Source of the DNA: Bacteroidetes bacterium ADurb.Bin012
GTDB taxonomy: Bacteria > Bacteroidota > Bacteroidia > Bacteroidales > TTA-H9
DNA length: 64,000 nt
Assembly: GCA_002071415.1 (NCBI GenBank)
Contig: MWFC01000001.1
Location: 207,273-271,272 of the forward strand
Direction of reading: 5' to 3'
Shown: positions 63,685 to 64,000 of the stretch, piece by piece
Numbering within the stretch: position 1 is the stretch's first letter
Layout of the letters: the number at the start of each line of letters is the position of its first letter
Notes under the pieces: generated by a model
Seen by the model: the letters and a program-made list of their open reading frames with translations, nothing else
Told to the model about the DNA's origin: nothing
Database searches by the model: none
Made by a program: the position numbers and the translations under genes

Positions 63685-64000
63685 TTCTTGAATTTTATTA
63701 ATCGAAAATAATTTTAAAAACTTTCTTCGATATATCCAGAGCTCCCGATTTCGGTTTCAATCAGGTTATCGTGGTTTTGATGATTGCGTTATGTATTATC
63801 TAAAAAATCATTCTTATCACTCTCTTGACTCCCCATCATCTGCAACTTCTAACCCTTTTTTTAAATTTCTTTTCTTGACGTTAAAATCTCCTGACTTCGA
63901 CAATGCGTCACCCTAAAAATTTTTTCAAAATTTTTCATCGAAAAGAGGTGCAATTGATTTGTGTTTTTTAGTTATCAACATTATCATGGTCATTGTTTCA
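63685..64000. other. Right-edge intergenic region
   Basis: About 320 bases with stops in every frame and no RNA structure recognised. It probably precedes a gene that starts outside the window. Confidence 0.5.

Noticed and set aside
1..64000. CRISPR array, prophage or defence island
   Set aside because: No regularly spaced repeats, no Cas, capsid, terminase or restriction genes. The mobile content is limited to the 57-61 kb remnants.
63573..64000. Replication origin near the right edge
   Set aside because: TTATCAACA near 63971 resembles a DnaA box only loosely, and there is no cluster of boxes or dnaA gene.

Overview
The window is a chromosomal segment of a member of the Bacteroidota, most likely Bacteroidales-like. 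Support comes from the gene content (TIGR02757 protein, DUF2752/TM2 pair, GIN-domain lipoprotein, PagL-like deacylase, paired rhomboids beside mutL, coiled-coil/zapA/6S/rny block), the many lipoproteins and barrel proteins, the scarcity of clear Shine-Dalgarno sequences, and at least a dozen copies of the Bacteroidota sigma-ABfr -7 box TAnnTTTG just upstream of genes. Base composition is AT-rich throughout. The left edge cuts guaA; the right edge lies in non-coding DNA.

Layout. 1-9.5 kb (+): 3' end of guaA, a five-LysM secreted protein, gcvT, a PatB/MalY C-S lyase, a HAD phosphatase, a Na/Pi cotransporter and argS. 9.5-11 kb (-): a beta-helix-like lipoprotein. 11.2-17.7 kb (+): rpsA with a long charged tail, rnz, tRNA-Arg(ACG), an MFS transporter and a secreted DUF3298 protein. 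17.8-21.3 kb: an ankyrin/metallophosphatase fusion, then a divergent pair of unknown genes sharing an AT-rich region full of TTAAG half-sites, including a palindrome inside a promoter. 21.4-26.9 kb (-): a radical SAM protein, a sigma-54 response regulator and a large multi-PAS histidine kinase. 27-34 kb (+): trmD, a coiled-coil protein, zapA, a 6S-type RNA, rny, transketolase, a beta-barrel protein and an HD protein. 34-35.5 kb: a decayed secreted Asp-box protein, a tandem repeat and non-coding DNA. 35.5-43.5 kb (-): an eight-gene, tightly packed operon running from a GroES-like gene through a siderophore/cobalamin-type ABC transporter, a truncated-looking EEP protein and an amidohydrolase to a J-domain/coiled-coil protein and a cytoplasmic beta-propeller. 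43.6-49.7 kb (+): small membrane protein, mutL, two rhomboids, EEP protein, TIGR02757. 49.8-52.5 kb (-): mazG and an unorthodox hybrid kinase. 52.7-57.2 kb: PagL-like, GIN lipoprotein, murB, DUF2752, TM2 (+) and ispE (-). 57.3-61.4 kb: a decay zone with a broken IS3-family element bounded by nested inverted repeats, a GNAT acetyltransferase fragment, an intact S37-type peptidase and a tyrosine-recombinase fragment. 61.4-63.6 kb (-): CAP/SPOR secreted protein and galK.

Most of the window is ordinary housekeeping. The most unusual parts are the 35.5-43.5 kb operon with its J-domain/propeller pair, the operator-rich divergent region at 19.9-20.1 kb with its orphan 383-residue protein, and the mobile-element graveyard at 57-61 kb. 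All functional names come from reading motifs; no database search was possible.
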